64,000 bases of DNA from Trifolium pratense (lineage: Eukaryota > Streptophyta > Magnoliopsida > Fabales > Fabaceae): positions 41,664,001-41,728,000 of the forward strand of contig NC_060060.1 of assembly GCF_020283565.1 (NCBI RefSeq), given 5' to 3'. Below are positions 25,001 to 36,639 of this stretch, one piece after another (the stretch's first letter is position 1; each line of letters opens with the position of its first letter). Under the pieces are notes generated by a model. It was not told the origin of the DNA. It did not search any database and worked only from the letters and a program-made list of their open reading frames with translations. The position numbers were made by a program, and so were the translations under genes.

Positions 25001-27205
25001 ATAATTAATTAGAAAAGAAAAACAACACAGCTTCACCAATTCCAACATACCATCACACACATGTGATTGCGCTAAACAAAGATTAATACTCTCCGTCTCA
25101 AAATTTAAACATAGTCTACGTTAATGTATAATTTTAATTACTAATATCTTTTTATTTATAAAAATTATTGTTCCATACCACAATATAAGTTACTTGACAC
25201 TTTTACACGTATTTGGATTAAAATTTGATATTTGACCTTGTCTATGAAAAATTATATGTTTGAAAGTAGAATTCGATCATCACACTCCACCAAGACAATG
25301 ATTTTTGGCGACGGAATCATGACCCAAGAAGGATTTACTTTGTTAGCTTGAATTATACAGCTCTTGTGTATATGTTATTCCATAAGAAAATATTCATGTC
25401 TTGTTTAGAGTTTGAAAGAGTTAGGCCTCTCAAAAAATTATTGTCATCTCGTGGCAATTTTTTTTTGTTAGTCAAATAACCTAGTGGTTTCTTTTTGATA
25501 AAATTTCTACTCACGACATCTTTTTTTGTCCTAGGATATATTATAGAGGATACAAACACCATCCCTTATGTTTTTTGTGGCGGTTTTGATGAGACTGCTC
25601 GACGACAGTTCTTTTTGCAGTTTTTGATTCTTTCGGAGTTGGTCTAAGATTAGGCCGGGTCTAATTTTGATTTGGCATTCAGTGATGTGGTCCAGTTAAA
25701 AATCTCGTAGTGGTATCATCTTCTTTAGGTGAGTGTTGAATACTTGGTGGATAAAATTAAACTTTCCTCTTAAAATGGTAAGACTTTCATATCACTCATA
25801 TACTTTATATGAACGGGGTAGAACATATCTTGTGTTTGGGTCAATAGCAAACAGTGGTGATTATCTATTTGGAAGGTGTGTTGTTGTTTTCTTGTTGTAT
25901 ATGTATAGTGGCTATTTTGTGTCTTTATCGATGGTTTGTTTTTTTCCCTACGGATGAGGGCACACACTCACTTTGTAAATTAAGGGTGTGTTTGATTTGA
26001 GAGAAGGAAATTAAGAAGAAAGAAAAACACATAAATTAATGAATAAATTTAGATTAAACCCTAATTAATTAGTCAAAAAAAAAAAAGACTAAACCAAGTT
26101 CATTCATTGATTTATATGTTTTCCTTCTCTCTTTTCTTTGTTAAAACCAAACACAAGAACATCATCAAATGAATCTCAATTACTGATTATCTTGAGATGT
26201 TAGTCTTTAAGATTGCACACATAAAAACATTAATTTTAAGCGACTAAATTTAATTTAGTGATGAGAAATTTGAATAATATACATAAAGATCTCGAATTAG
26301 ATATTTGCTCTTCTGATGTACAGTATAAACCCAAATTAAAGAAAACAACAAGATGAGCATGCAAGAAAGAAAGTTGTTGCATTTTCCACTCTCCAATGTG
26401 AAATTCCACTTCAACCAACCCTGTTGGGTCAAATGCACTTTTTCTTTCTTTCTTTCATCCATCCAAAAAGAAAATCACACTTTCACTGCTCATGTCCCTA
26501 TCTTTCTTTCTTTCCCACTTCTCTGACCGCATTTTCCCTTCTCTCAAGTAACTATGAGAGTATTCAATTAAAAAAATCAACACCAATTAGGCAATTATTA
26601 CTTGAACAATATTTTTCACCATTATTATTATCTTGGTTTCTTGCTACCAACACATTGACCAGCTGAGCTAACAAAGTAATCAATTCAATTGAATGCTGCT
26701 ACCAAAACAATTTCCACTTATGGTTTGGTTTGGTACTTTTGAATCTTGGCCACATTACTCATAGATATTCATAACCAAAAGAAGGTTAGCTATAGCTACA
26801 GTACATTTAAGTAATTAATATCATAAAATAGAAGCACATTATTATAAAGAAAGAAAAGTACATTAAATTAAATTAGATTTTACATGCAGAAAAGATCTGA
26901 TTCTTACTTCACTTTATCGGAAAGAAGAGCTTTACAATTTACACTACCAAGGTAAACAAAAAAAAACAAAAGAGACATTGAACAAAAGAAAGAGCTTTTC
27001 CTTCATTCATCTCAGACAACTATGCTTACATGCCCATTACTTTAAAGTTCAACTTTGACTATTTTTCTCCACTTTGCAAAGTGCAAAATCTAAGTCTAAA
27101 TATTACTACTACAAATTAATTAATATAATAAAATCCTAGCTAGGTAGGTACATTTTCCTTTATATTTATACAAAGGAACTCAACTTTGAAATTTCCCATC
27201 CTTGT
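22098..27205. other. Long intergenic stretch with MITEs and no recognised gene
   Basis: About 5.1 kb of AT-rich DNA separate the LEA_2 and MAKR genes. It contains the MITE at 23351-23604 and a possible SINE box A near 22793 (ATAGCTCAGTTGGTA). A T-tract sequence TTTTTTTTTGACAAACACAA near 23740 is likely a retroelement 3' end on the minus strand. There are A-runs near 24440 and 24755-24783. An ACTCTCCGTCTC sequence near 25090 resembles a Stowaway end. Short ORFs around 25353-25967 and 26236-26666 overlap each other on opposite strands and match nothing. The last 200-300 bases before 27206 are probably MAKR 3' UTR. Confidence 0.5.
23351..23604. mobile_element. 254-bp inverted-repeat MITE, copy 1
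   Basis: Ends are GAAAATTTCTCATCCCAC on the left and GTGGGATGAGAAATTTTC on the right, and pairing continues inward for about 100 bp (GGAAATTCCATTTTTGCCCT against its complement). The inside repeats TTCGGAACGCGTTTTCCGAA-type palindromes. It is the same family as 63411-63665, with the spacer in opposite orientation. No clear target duplication is seen at this copy. Confidence 0.75.
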
Positions 27206-29212
27206 TCAACCTGAAAGTCGTTTGTCACTGGATTTCCTTGACAATTCTGGTGACATCTCCCGCAATGGATCGCTCACAGAACGTGGTAGTTGAGAAGAAG
27301 ACTCATCACACTCTACAAAAGTCAAACTCTCTTAAAACCATTACTACCAAAATTAATTAAAATCAACATCATAAAGGAATGGTACTCTTCACCTCATAAG
27401 CTCAAAGAACAACATAAATCAACATTTTAAGTTATGTTTGGCAAAGAAATTCATTTAGTTTTTAAGTTTGCTTATAACAAATCAATTTATAGCGAATAAT
27501 TTATAAGATAGCTAAGTTAACCAATAACAGATAAACTAATTAATTGAATTTATAATATTTAGTAAAATTATGAAATTACAAACAATAACTCATAAACTTA
27601 ACCATACTAGTATTTTTTTTGTCATATAAACTTATGAAGTAGCTTAACCATACTAGTAGCTTAACCTTAATCTTAACCTTAACATAGTTAGAAAAGACTT
27701 GGCTTTTAAGTCTTGGTATTTTACCTTTAAGCTATTGTTGTAGTACGAAGGCACTGATATATTAAGACATTCTATCATTGTTTTACTCGTTGTTTAACGG
27801 CTTTCTTAAAAAGGCAAACATCAATTGTCTCAAATTGGCAACCAAACACGAGTAAAACAATGATAGAATGCCATAATACATGAGTGGCTTGGTACTACAA
27901 CAGTAACTTAAAAGGTAAAATACCAATAACAAATGCCAAGACTTAAGCCAAGTCTTTTCTCACTGTATTAAGGTATTAAGGTTAAGCTACTAGTATGGTC
28001 AAGGTAAAATCCTACTTATTATAGGAGTATTTAAAATAATTTATACACCTACTTAGTCAATTTTTTGCTCCTAAATTTATGATTTAATTAAAAATAATTA
28101 TAAGCATAAAATTTACCTCTAGAAGCATTGAAGGATCTCTTACAATGTAAAATGGCTCCTTGAATCCCATCTTGCTGCTGCAAAAGTGAATCATCACGCC
28201 GTTTCGACGAAACTAACGCCGGAGGAGAAGCCGCCACTGCCGACGACGCCGAACGGCTTTTTCCTAAATGTTTGTAAACAACTCTTAGCCCTGCCGGAAT
28301 ATTCCCCTGTTTCTGACTCTGACTCTTAGCACTATTTTCTTCACTTTCAGCAACGGTTTCACCTTCCGTTGCTATTTCAGCTTCAACCTTTTCACTTGAT
28401 TTTTCACCATGACTATACCTACGAGAAACTCTAATGTAAAGAGGTTTCACCATTTTCAAATACTTATGCATAACTACATCTTTAGAGAAACGTTTCTCTT
28501 CCAAAGGTGACAATGGTTCATGATGTTCTGTTGTGTTCTGTTTCTTGTTGTTGATGTTGTTGTTTCCTTTGGAACTGTTGTCTCTTGTGAAAAGTGAAAC
28601 TATAGGAACTTCTTCAACTTTGAATTTGATTCTGTTTCTGTCTGGTTTTTGTTGTTTCTTTTCTGTAACAGAATCTGGTTTTGGTTTCTTGAGACCAGAC
28701 ATGAAGACACGAAATTTTGTTGCTGATTTTAGCAATGAAGCAGTGAATTGAGGTTTGGAGTTAGGTTCGGAAGTGTTGTTGTTGAAAATAAAGGAAGGTT
28801 TAAACTGAACTAATTTTCCTTTGAAGAATAAATCTTGTGAAGGAGATAGTGAAAGATTTGCATCACTTCGTTCGTTGTTTGAAGGTGATAGTGTTATCTT
28901 AAACTCACCATCTTCTTCAGATTCTTCTTCTTCATTTTCTTCATCATTTTCTTCTTGTTGTTGTTGGTTGTTATGGTTGGTTTCTTCGGAAACATTGTCT
29001 TCTTCTTCTTCTGGTGCAGTAAACTCTAAGTCAAAGAAAGGGCCTTCATCTTCGTTGTTATCGTCGTCGTCGTCGCTGCTGGTGGTGGTATCAGCGGTTG
29101 TGAGGATGGTGGTGGTGTTGACGGTGGTGGTGGTGGAATCAGTGGTGGAAGGTGGAAGACCAACTATAGTACCACCTGCTCTCCAGTATTTGAGCAAGCT
29201 AAAAGCTTCCAT
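27206..29212 (-). CDS. MAKR2: Membrane-associated kinase regulator (MAKR)
   Basis: Exons are 29212-28117 and 27312-27206, 1203 nt in all, giving 400 aa. The splice joins AACGCTTCTAGAG to AGTGTGATGAG, and the protein ends ...ELSRKSSDKRLSG. The N-terminus MEAFSLLKYWR and the FFDLEFT motif (about residue 60) are family marks. Between them and the rest lie Thr-rich and very acidic stretches (D/E runs, residues 45-105). Basic Lys/Arg clusters (KKPKPDS, KKQQKPDRNRIKFKVEE, YIRVSRRYS) suit membrane binding to acidic lipids. MAKR/BKI1 proteins bind receptor kinases at the plasma membrane and restrain signalling, including auxin and brassinosteroid responses; that is family knowledge. The intron holds a 350-bp hairpin. 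Position between LEA_2 and DAA1 favours MAKR2 rather than another MAKR. Confidence 0.88.
27648..28000. repeat. 350-bp near-perfect hairpin in the MAKR intron (foldback MITE)
   Basis: The left arm starts CCATACTAGTAGCTTAACCT and the right arm ends with its complement GGTTAAGCTACTAGTATGG. Inner segments also pair: AAGACTTGGCTTTTAAGTCT with AGACTTAAGCCAAGTCTT, GGTATTTTACCTTTAAG with CTTAAAAGGTAAAATACC, and TTCTATCATTGTTTTACTCG with its exact complement near 27850-27870. Only about 65 bases in the centre are unpaired. It has no ORF. Confidence 0.75.
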
Positions 29213-32200
29213 TGTTGGGAGAGCCAGTATAGTTAAATGAGCTAAAGAGAGAAGAAGATACAGTGAGATTTTTGGGTGGTGGGTGTGAAGAAAAAGAGGA
29301 AAAAGAAAGAAAAGTGTGAATATTTTTTTGGATGGTTACTTAATGGACAATGCAATAGTAAATGGGGGTGACAGAGAAAAGAGATGGTTTTGAATTTGTG
29401 TACTAGATACTCCCATAATGAATGAGTCAGTTGACTGGTTCACGCATAATAAAAATTACAACAATTTGATATTTTGAAAATATATATCGAGATAAATCCA
29501 ACAATATCATATATGTTAATATTTATTTATATTAATTTATTAGTAAAAAAATAATATCTAAAACATGATATGTGAATAATGCATAGTCAAATAAACCCGG
29601 GAAGGAGAAAGCATCATGATTTATGACGACTCACTATAATTTTCAACCGTAATTCTATATATTTACCATAATACCAAATGCAGTGAGACAAGTCTTACAA
29701 TATATTGACAAATATAAGAAAAAGTACATTTTTTATATTCATTGAATAACATATGTATCCGGACTATAATACAAACTAGATACATTTGTTATTCAATGAA
29801 TTTAAAAGTGAATTTTTGCCTATATTTATGTTCGGAGGGAGTATAAATTTATTTTATCATCGGATCAATATGTTATCTTATATTAATCTTTTAGCCACTA
29901 AACTATTTGATAAAAAATAAATAATCTGCTATAAAATTTATCTCATTTATCCATCTGTATTAAGAAAAATCTTTAAATTTTGTGTGTGAATTAATTATCT
30001 TTAATGGTCCGTTTGATTTTATGAAAAAAAAATGATAAAAAAAAAATTACAAAAACCATTTTTCGTAATTTTTTTTTTCCCACTTTAAGTTGGCAGAGAA
30101 CGAGAAACATAACACAATATATACATGAGCCTCTATACTAAATAAAACTAACCACATTATCATAAAATTTCAAATTGGAATTGGTATAAAAATATTGAAT
30201 ATAATAACATGAATATTGTGGATGGAGAGCTAAAATACAGTTGTGAAATTAGTTTACTATTGAATTGAATAATGGAATAGTGGTACTACTACATAAGGCA
30301 GTGTTTGTCAGTTTGCTTGGTTGCAGGGTAGTCATGTGAAAGCGGTCAGATAAATACGGAGAGATAGTAATTAAAATTGCAGGAGCAGACTGAGTAGTGT
30401 ACAGTGTAGACTGTAGAGTAGCTTTCATTCATTATTGAATTTGAATGAATGAAATGAAATGAATTCAATGATTCAAAAGAATACCCAATTTTTTCCGTGA
30501 CAAGAAAGAATCCCTGACATTCAATTCACTCCAACACCAACACAATAAAAAAAATATCGTACTACTATTTTAAATGGGGGACACGTTACTCCTTCATATC
30601 AAATTAATTAATCTACCTAACAATCTAACATGGATCCAATATACTGTACTAATATTTTTCATACACAAATCTATGTAAGTACAAGAGAGTCGAAGCAAAT
30701 AAAGATTCAACCTAAGCAAAGCCACATATTTAAACCAAAACACAATATAGAGAGGAGGAGGAATAAACTCACCAATATTACTCTCTGATCCACTATCAAT
30801 GAATTATAAGCAACTTCCGGAGCACGTTTTAGTGCTGCCTGGTGTGCTTCGCGTCTGCATTGTGCGTCTCGCGCCTCAAAAACTAGAGCACGTTTTACTG
30901 CTATCCAGTGTGCCCCGCCCCGCGGCACCCTACACATTGCAATTCAGGCAATAACGATTAAGACTTCCATTTCCTATTTCCCTCCTAGATTCTATCCCTC
31001 AAAACAATCCAAAAATCTACTGAATTCAATTTCTCTTAACTTTTTTCTTTCTTTCACACTGGTCTTTTTTTGCTTCTTGCCGAATGCATCCAAATAAAAG
31101 GGTTAATGGTACGTAATGATGGGGGATGGAGTCATTTTGGAGATTTCATGTGAATTAATTTCAGTTTGTTCCCTACCGACTACATTGTGATGCCTGGACC
31201 ATTCATTTCCATATTTGGTATTTAAATGTTATTAGTTAATCTATAGACAAAGACACCGAATACGACACTGACACGTCGACACCGATAATTTGAAAAAAAT
31301 AATAAAATTTAATGTAAACATAAAGAGCGCTGCTATATCACACGAAAAAAATCTCCCGAATGTATCATGAAAGCAGCATATTTATTATATACTCTGCACC
31401 GCTTGACCCCAAAAAAAACGCTCTGCTTTTGCTGCCACTGATACTTTTTCTCATGTGTACAAAAATGGCCAACAAATCAAACTCCAACATTCAGCAAACA
31501 CTAACAATAACACTCATTTTGAGCATAATATGTTGAACAACCCAGCAAACAAAGAACAAAAGAGTAAGAACCATAGACCGTTTTACAATTTAGAAGCTTC
31601 AATTTCTTAATCTCTTCTCTAACCAACCAATTCCCCAATAATCTTCATGGATACACCATTAAAATAAAGAATTTTTAAACCCAAATTGTTATCAAAATTT
31701 TTACTTTAAAAAACCCCATCTTGACAGTACTTCCAAACAAGGAAAAAATAAAACCCAGTTGAGCAACAAGTTGGCTGGCCTTGAGAGGTAATAGAAAGAT
31801 ATCTCAATTGAATGCAAGAATTTGAGAGAGATATTATGAAAGATGAGCAAGAGAAAATTGTATTGAAAAAAAAAAAAACGGTGGTGTTGTTGTTGGGAAT
31901 GAGACGAGAGAGATGAGAGAAACATGATTTATTAAATTAATAGCTTAGATGCTGCCACATCATTCGGGAAAACTTCGTGATCAACATTTTCGGTACAAGC
32001 AGCATTTCCCAAACATAAATATCGGTGTCGCGCTGATTTCTGATACTGAAACACGTCTAATTCGAGGAGTGTATGTCATTCACAGCTTTCTAAGATCACT
32101 TAAAAAAACAGAAAATGTTCAATGCAACACAATAACGATGGTTTTGGATAGTATAGTGATTGTATGTGGTCCGAGATTTGAAAGTGGTCCAAGATTTGAA

Positions 32201-32951
32201 AGTCTTCCAAGTTCCAACTATATGTAGAAATTCTCTAATTATAATTGAGTTATATACTTCTGTAAAAAAAAAAAAAAATACTAATTGAGTTATATACTAA
32301 TATTTTGTAATAATTCAGTTTCAAATATTCAAATGTTGATCAACTCATAAGAAAATGATGACGGTAATCACATCCACTAAGCTTCTTTTTAGGATAAAGT
32401 TCACCCCATTCATCATCTTTTCCCTTCTTTTGGCTTCATTTTTCGAAATCTTTACTATTGTCTCTATCATTCATTCATGGAGAAGTATATAATTAGTTAA
32501 ACATTATTTTGGATAAAGGTTACTGATATTTGGACCAGTAGTAAACAAAAGAAAATTGGAATTTTCCCATCAAAACTTTAATATTGAATAGCAAACCTGT
32601 TTTTTATATTTTGTACATAGTAGGAACTGCTATTTCTTCCTTAAAAGGCTTACTATATGTACTAATAATAAGGTATAATACAACACAAGCTACACTATTA
32701 ATTACAACATTGTTATTTGTTCATGGGATACGAACAAAAATACCATACGCGAGCAATACTTGTGCTCTGAGCTCAAGTATGAATCCAAAAAATACTACTG
32801 GAACCTATACACATATAATTATATATCACTGTCAAACTACTGATTGTCCTATGGAGGTCTCTTCAATGTAAAATGCATATAAGGAGACACTCACAAAGTT
32901 AAACCAGAAGGGTGCAAATGCAAATTCGTTAAATACTTTCATTGTTAATTT
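29213..32951. other. Intergenic stretch between MAKR and the AAA ATPase
   Basis: About 3.7 kb. Bases 29213-29320 are probably the MAKR 5' leader and promoter (GA-rich). A Stowaway-like end (GTTCGGAGGGAGTA) lies near 29828-29841. A SINE-type tail (TAGCCACTAAACTATTTGATAAAAAA) lies near 29890-29920. A GC-rich patch is at 30815-30930. A dispersed repeat, ACACGTCGACACCGATAAT, lies near 31270, and a relative (ACACGTCCACACCGATAAC) lies near 56258. Bases 32950 and below may include the 3' UTR of the ATPase gene. Short ORFs (31949-32227, 32584-32871) are not convincing. Confidence 0.5.
30815..30930. repeat. GC-rich patch with a 28-bp imperfect direct repeat
   Basis: GAGCACGTTTTAGTGCTGCC at about 30818 and GAGCACGTTTTACTGCTATC at about 30886 are direct copies. 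They are separated by a GC-rich, CpG-rich linker (CTTCGCGTCTGC, GTCTCGCGCCTC). Its base composition is unlike anything within 1 kb. A 76-codon minus-strand frame crosses it but matches nothing. Confidence 0.5.
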
Positions 32952-35900
32952 TCATAGGAAATAAGATAGTTGTTCTTTCTTCCTCGAACCACCTTCTCCA
33001 TACAAGTCATTCCATTGCCTCAACTCATTCATTCCAGCTCCCTCAGATGCAAAGCTTGCGGCAACCTGTGTTCGGACAAGGTGCTCAAATTAAGCCATAT
33101 ATACATATTAGATGCAAAAGAAACCTAAGATGCCCACAGCCCAAGAAGCAATTTTATCATGTCACTTGCTTAAATCTAATTAGGAAAGGAACCAGGCATA
33201 ACGATTAAGCTTAAATAACTATTACTCATTGTGTTTTCAACATTGAAACATGTTATGCGGTAGACGTTATTGTTTCAGTTTAAGGACCGTCATTACATAA
33301 AGAGCCTTTGCTTTTAAAAAAATTAATCCATCAAATCTCCACCCTTGGAGTAAAAAGTGATAGAGTTGCAGGGAAACAATGAGAAGAGTTGCACTATTAG
33401 AGTAAAATGTGATTGAAATCTTAAAAATGAGGTGACATAAATAAGATCCACCTAATGGCAATCTTACCTGACTCTTTGCCACTTTGAAGTCCTGCATATT
33501 CAAAGGTCTAAGGGTAATGACTCTTTCCTGCTCAACTTCTTCCGCATCCTGAGCATTTTGTCCTTCAGCTTCTCTCTTCTTTTTCTCCTGCCGAAAACAA
33601 ACAGGTAATCATGATAATCATAGAATCAAAAGATTGTAGTAAATCATTAAAGGAATTGCTAAGTTACCGTATCCTTTTTTATCTCTTGCTGAATTAACTC
33701 TCTAACAGGTCTATAAGCAGCAGTTGTGCATATGTTCTGCATTTACCAATTAATGAAAATGAAAAATGCATTAGACACCTGAAACTCAATAACAAAAGCA
33801 TCTGTAGGTTGTAATACAATAGTCAAAACCTTTAGATCACTTCCACTGTATCCTTCTGTCATAGTTGCAAGTTCCTTAAAATCAAGTCCATCGTCCACCT
33901 TCTCTTTAGCCAAAAGGGTCCTCAATATATTTTCCCTGTTCTCCACAGATGGTAGCCCAACCATAATCCTGGTAACCAAAGATGAATAATTTAGCAAGTA
34001 AATCGATTAAAATAAATATTGAAATTCATTGAACAAGTAGAATTAGTAGAGGTACCTCCTTTCAAATCGTCTAATAATTGCTTCATCCAGGTCAAAGGGC
34101 CTATTGGTTGCTGCGAGGACAAGGATGCGGTCCGATGGTTTTGAGGTAAGTCCATCCCAATTGGTCATAAATTCATTCTTTATTTTCCGCATGGCTTCAT
34201 GTTCCCCAACTCTTGTCCGCTGGCCAAGCATACTATCCACCTCATCAACAAATATAATAGTTGGGGAGACCTTGGCTGCCAGTGTGAATAAAGCACGAAC
34301 ATTCTTCTCGTCTTCACCAAACCATTTAGAGGTGATGGTAGACATAGATACGTTAATGAAACTTGCCCCAGCCTCGTTTGCAATGGCCTTTGCCAGCATT
34401 GTTTTTCCTGTGCCAGGTGGCCCAAATAACAATATTCCTCTACAAGGCTTTAGAAGGCCTCCATCAAAAAGGTCTGGCCTTCGAAGGGGAAGCATTACTA
34501 GTTCTTGAAGTGACTCTTTAGTCTCTTCTAAGGCACCAATATCAGCGAATGTTACCCCTATTTCGTTTGCTGGTATTACTTCAGGCCTTATTCGCTTCTC
34601 GAACTCATTATCAGGAACTTCCTGCAAGCGAAGAGGTAGTGTTGTGTTCGAATAAGACACTTGGGGCATGATTTCAATTCTACTATTAAAATTGTATTGT
34701 AATATTTAATGGTTGAAAAAGAGAGAAGGCTTACAACTTTGGGTGCAGGAACTGAATTTTCCCCGTCAGTTTTGGCCACCGAAGCGGGTATTTCTGCTTC
34801 AGTCTTTACACCAGGAGCAGAAGTTTCAGACTTTCCTTCTGGTTTCACAGCAGCTGCTTCCTCTCTCTGCTTTATTCAGGATGATACATATCGAGACATA
34901 AATGACACACAGATCATATCAGTACCTGGTAGATATTATTCACAACTAAATGAACATCACAATCGCGACAAGCAGTTCAAACCTCAGCTGTTACTGCTTG
35001 AGCTTCTAATTTCATTGTATCTCTTCCACCGAGTTTTCCCTCCTGGAATATACCGAGAGCATGGGACAAACTGTTTCAAAAACAATAAAGTAAGTACATC
35101 AAAGTTAAATAGTTCATGCAGTTAAAGTTGCTGGTCTCACCTATTGCACGGAATAACCAGTTTCCCATTTCTGTATTCAGGCTCTTTGTTATTCATTAAA
35201 TGATAAGAAATTGCTGACACGACAACCTCTTCTATAGAGTTACTGAGAACCATTGCGTCTTCTACGCGGATGGAATCGAGGTCATGACAATCAAGATCAT
35301 TGGCTGCAAGCACTTCCATGATATGGTTCTTGTTGTCCTGAATCTGTATCTTCTTCATATCCGCTTCAAATTGAGCCTTCCAGCTGACTAGATGGGATTC
35401 ATCTTCTGGTGGTTTGATTTCTATGTCGTAAGGGAAGAGGGAGGTAAGCATATCATCTACTTCTTTGTAGTCATTACCAGAATCCACAACCCTCGAACCA
35501 AGAATCAAAATTTGTCCAGATAATTTTGTTAACATTGTCTGGAACAGTTTACCTATCCTTTGTGATCTACCCAACAACTTATCAACATCCCGCAGGTATA
35601 GAACAATGGGATAGGTTTTTGACACATAAACTAAAACCTGCAAGTGAATTTTCCACTCATCAAATCTTTGGTGGATATGTAAAGCCTTCCAATCCAAAAC
35701 AAGGTTATGTGTTTATGCTGAAATCTGACATATTATCAAAAGTGACAATACCTTGTAAATAGTCTGTATAAGAAGCTTTTCATCAAAAGACCAGCTGACT
35801 ATGTGCTTCCCAGTAGCTGAAGGAATATTGAAGGATACAAGGAATCAGAAGAGAGAACAATGTCCAAAAATGAAGGAATATTGAAGGATACAAGGAATCA

Positions 35901-36585
35901 GAAGAGAGAACAATCTCCAAAAATAAGGAGTTTAACTTTACGTTGTATATTAGTGCTAGCTCGCACTCAATGATTATGAATCTAGCATATGTGATAAGCC
36001 AATTCTATAAACAATCAAATTGTGATGCCACATTAGAAATCTTCATTTTTAAATAAAAAAATTGGTGGAAGGGGGAAATTATCATTATCATTAATAATTC
36101 AAGAAGCACTAATGACAATTTTACAACTGCCTCGGACGAGATTTTAACTTAGTCCCTCTAGGCTACACTTACAATGTCAAACTCTTACCAATGAGTTAAC
36201 ACCTCACGGACAGAAATCATCATTTTGATGTATGTGTAAATGAATTAAAATATTTAGGCACAGATTAGAATGCCATTCACGAAAACATGATGAAAATGTA
36301 TCCTTCTTCACAAATTTATGCTGTAGGTATTTACAGCACTTAAATCAGGTTATGCGTACCAAACAATACATCACCGGCAGATGGTAACATAATAACAAGG
36401 AAATTAAGCAAAACCACAGTCCTAATTGGTCTTTTAAAATAATTTATTGAAGCAACCTGAGTTTGTAGCATTGCTTTGCAAACCAAGACTGCTAATATTT
36501 CCAGAGGCTGATGCATTCCTACGAAGCTTAGGAGGATTAGAAGATCCTTCCGCTTCCCTACATAAACAAGGGAAAATTTTCAAAA

Positions 36586-36639
<54 letters not shown>

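Noticed and set aside
25353..25967. Overlapping short ORFs on opposite strands
   Set aside because: Too short, mutually overlapping and without family marks.
28821..29240. Plus-strand Ser-rich ORF of 139 aa
   Set aside because: Exact antisense shadow of the acidic and Thr-rich repeats of the MAKR gene.
30707..30937. 76-aa minus-strand ORF in the GC-rich patch
   Set aside because: No recognisable family, no splice or promoter support; reported only as a composition anomaly.
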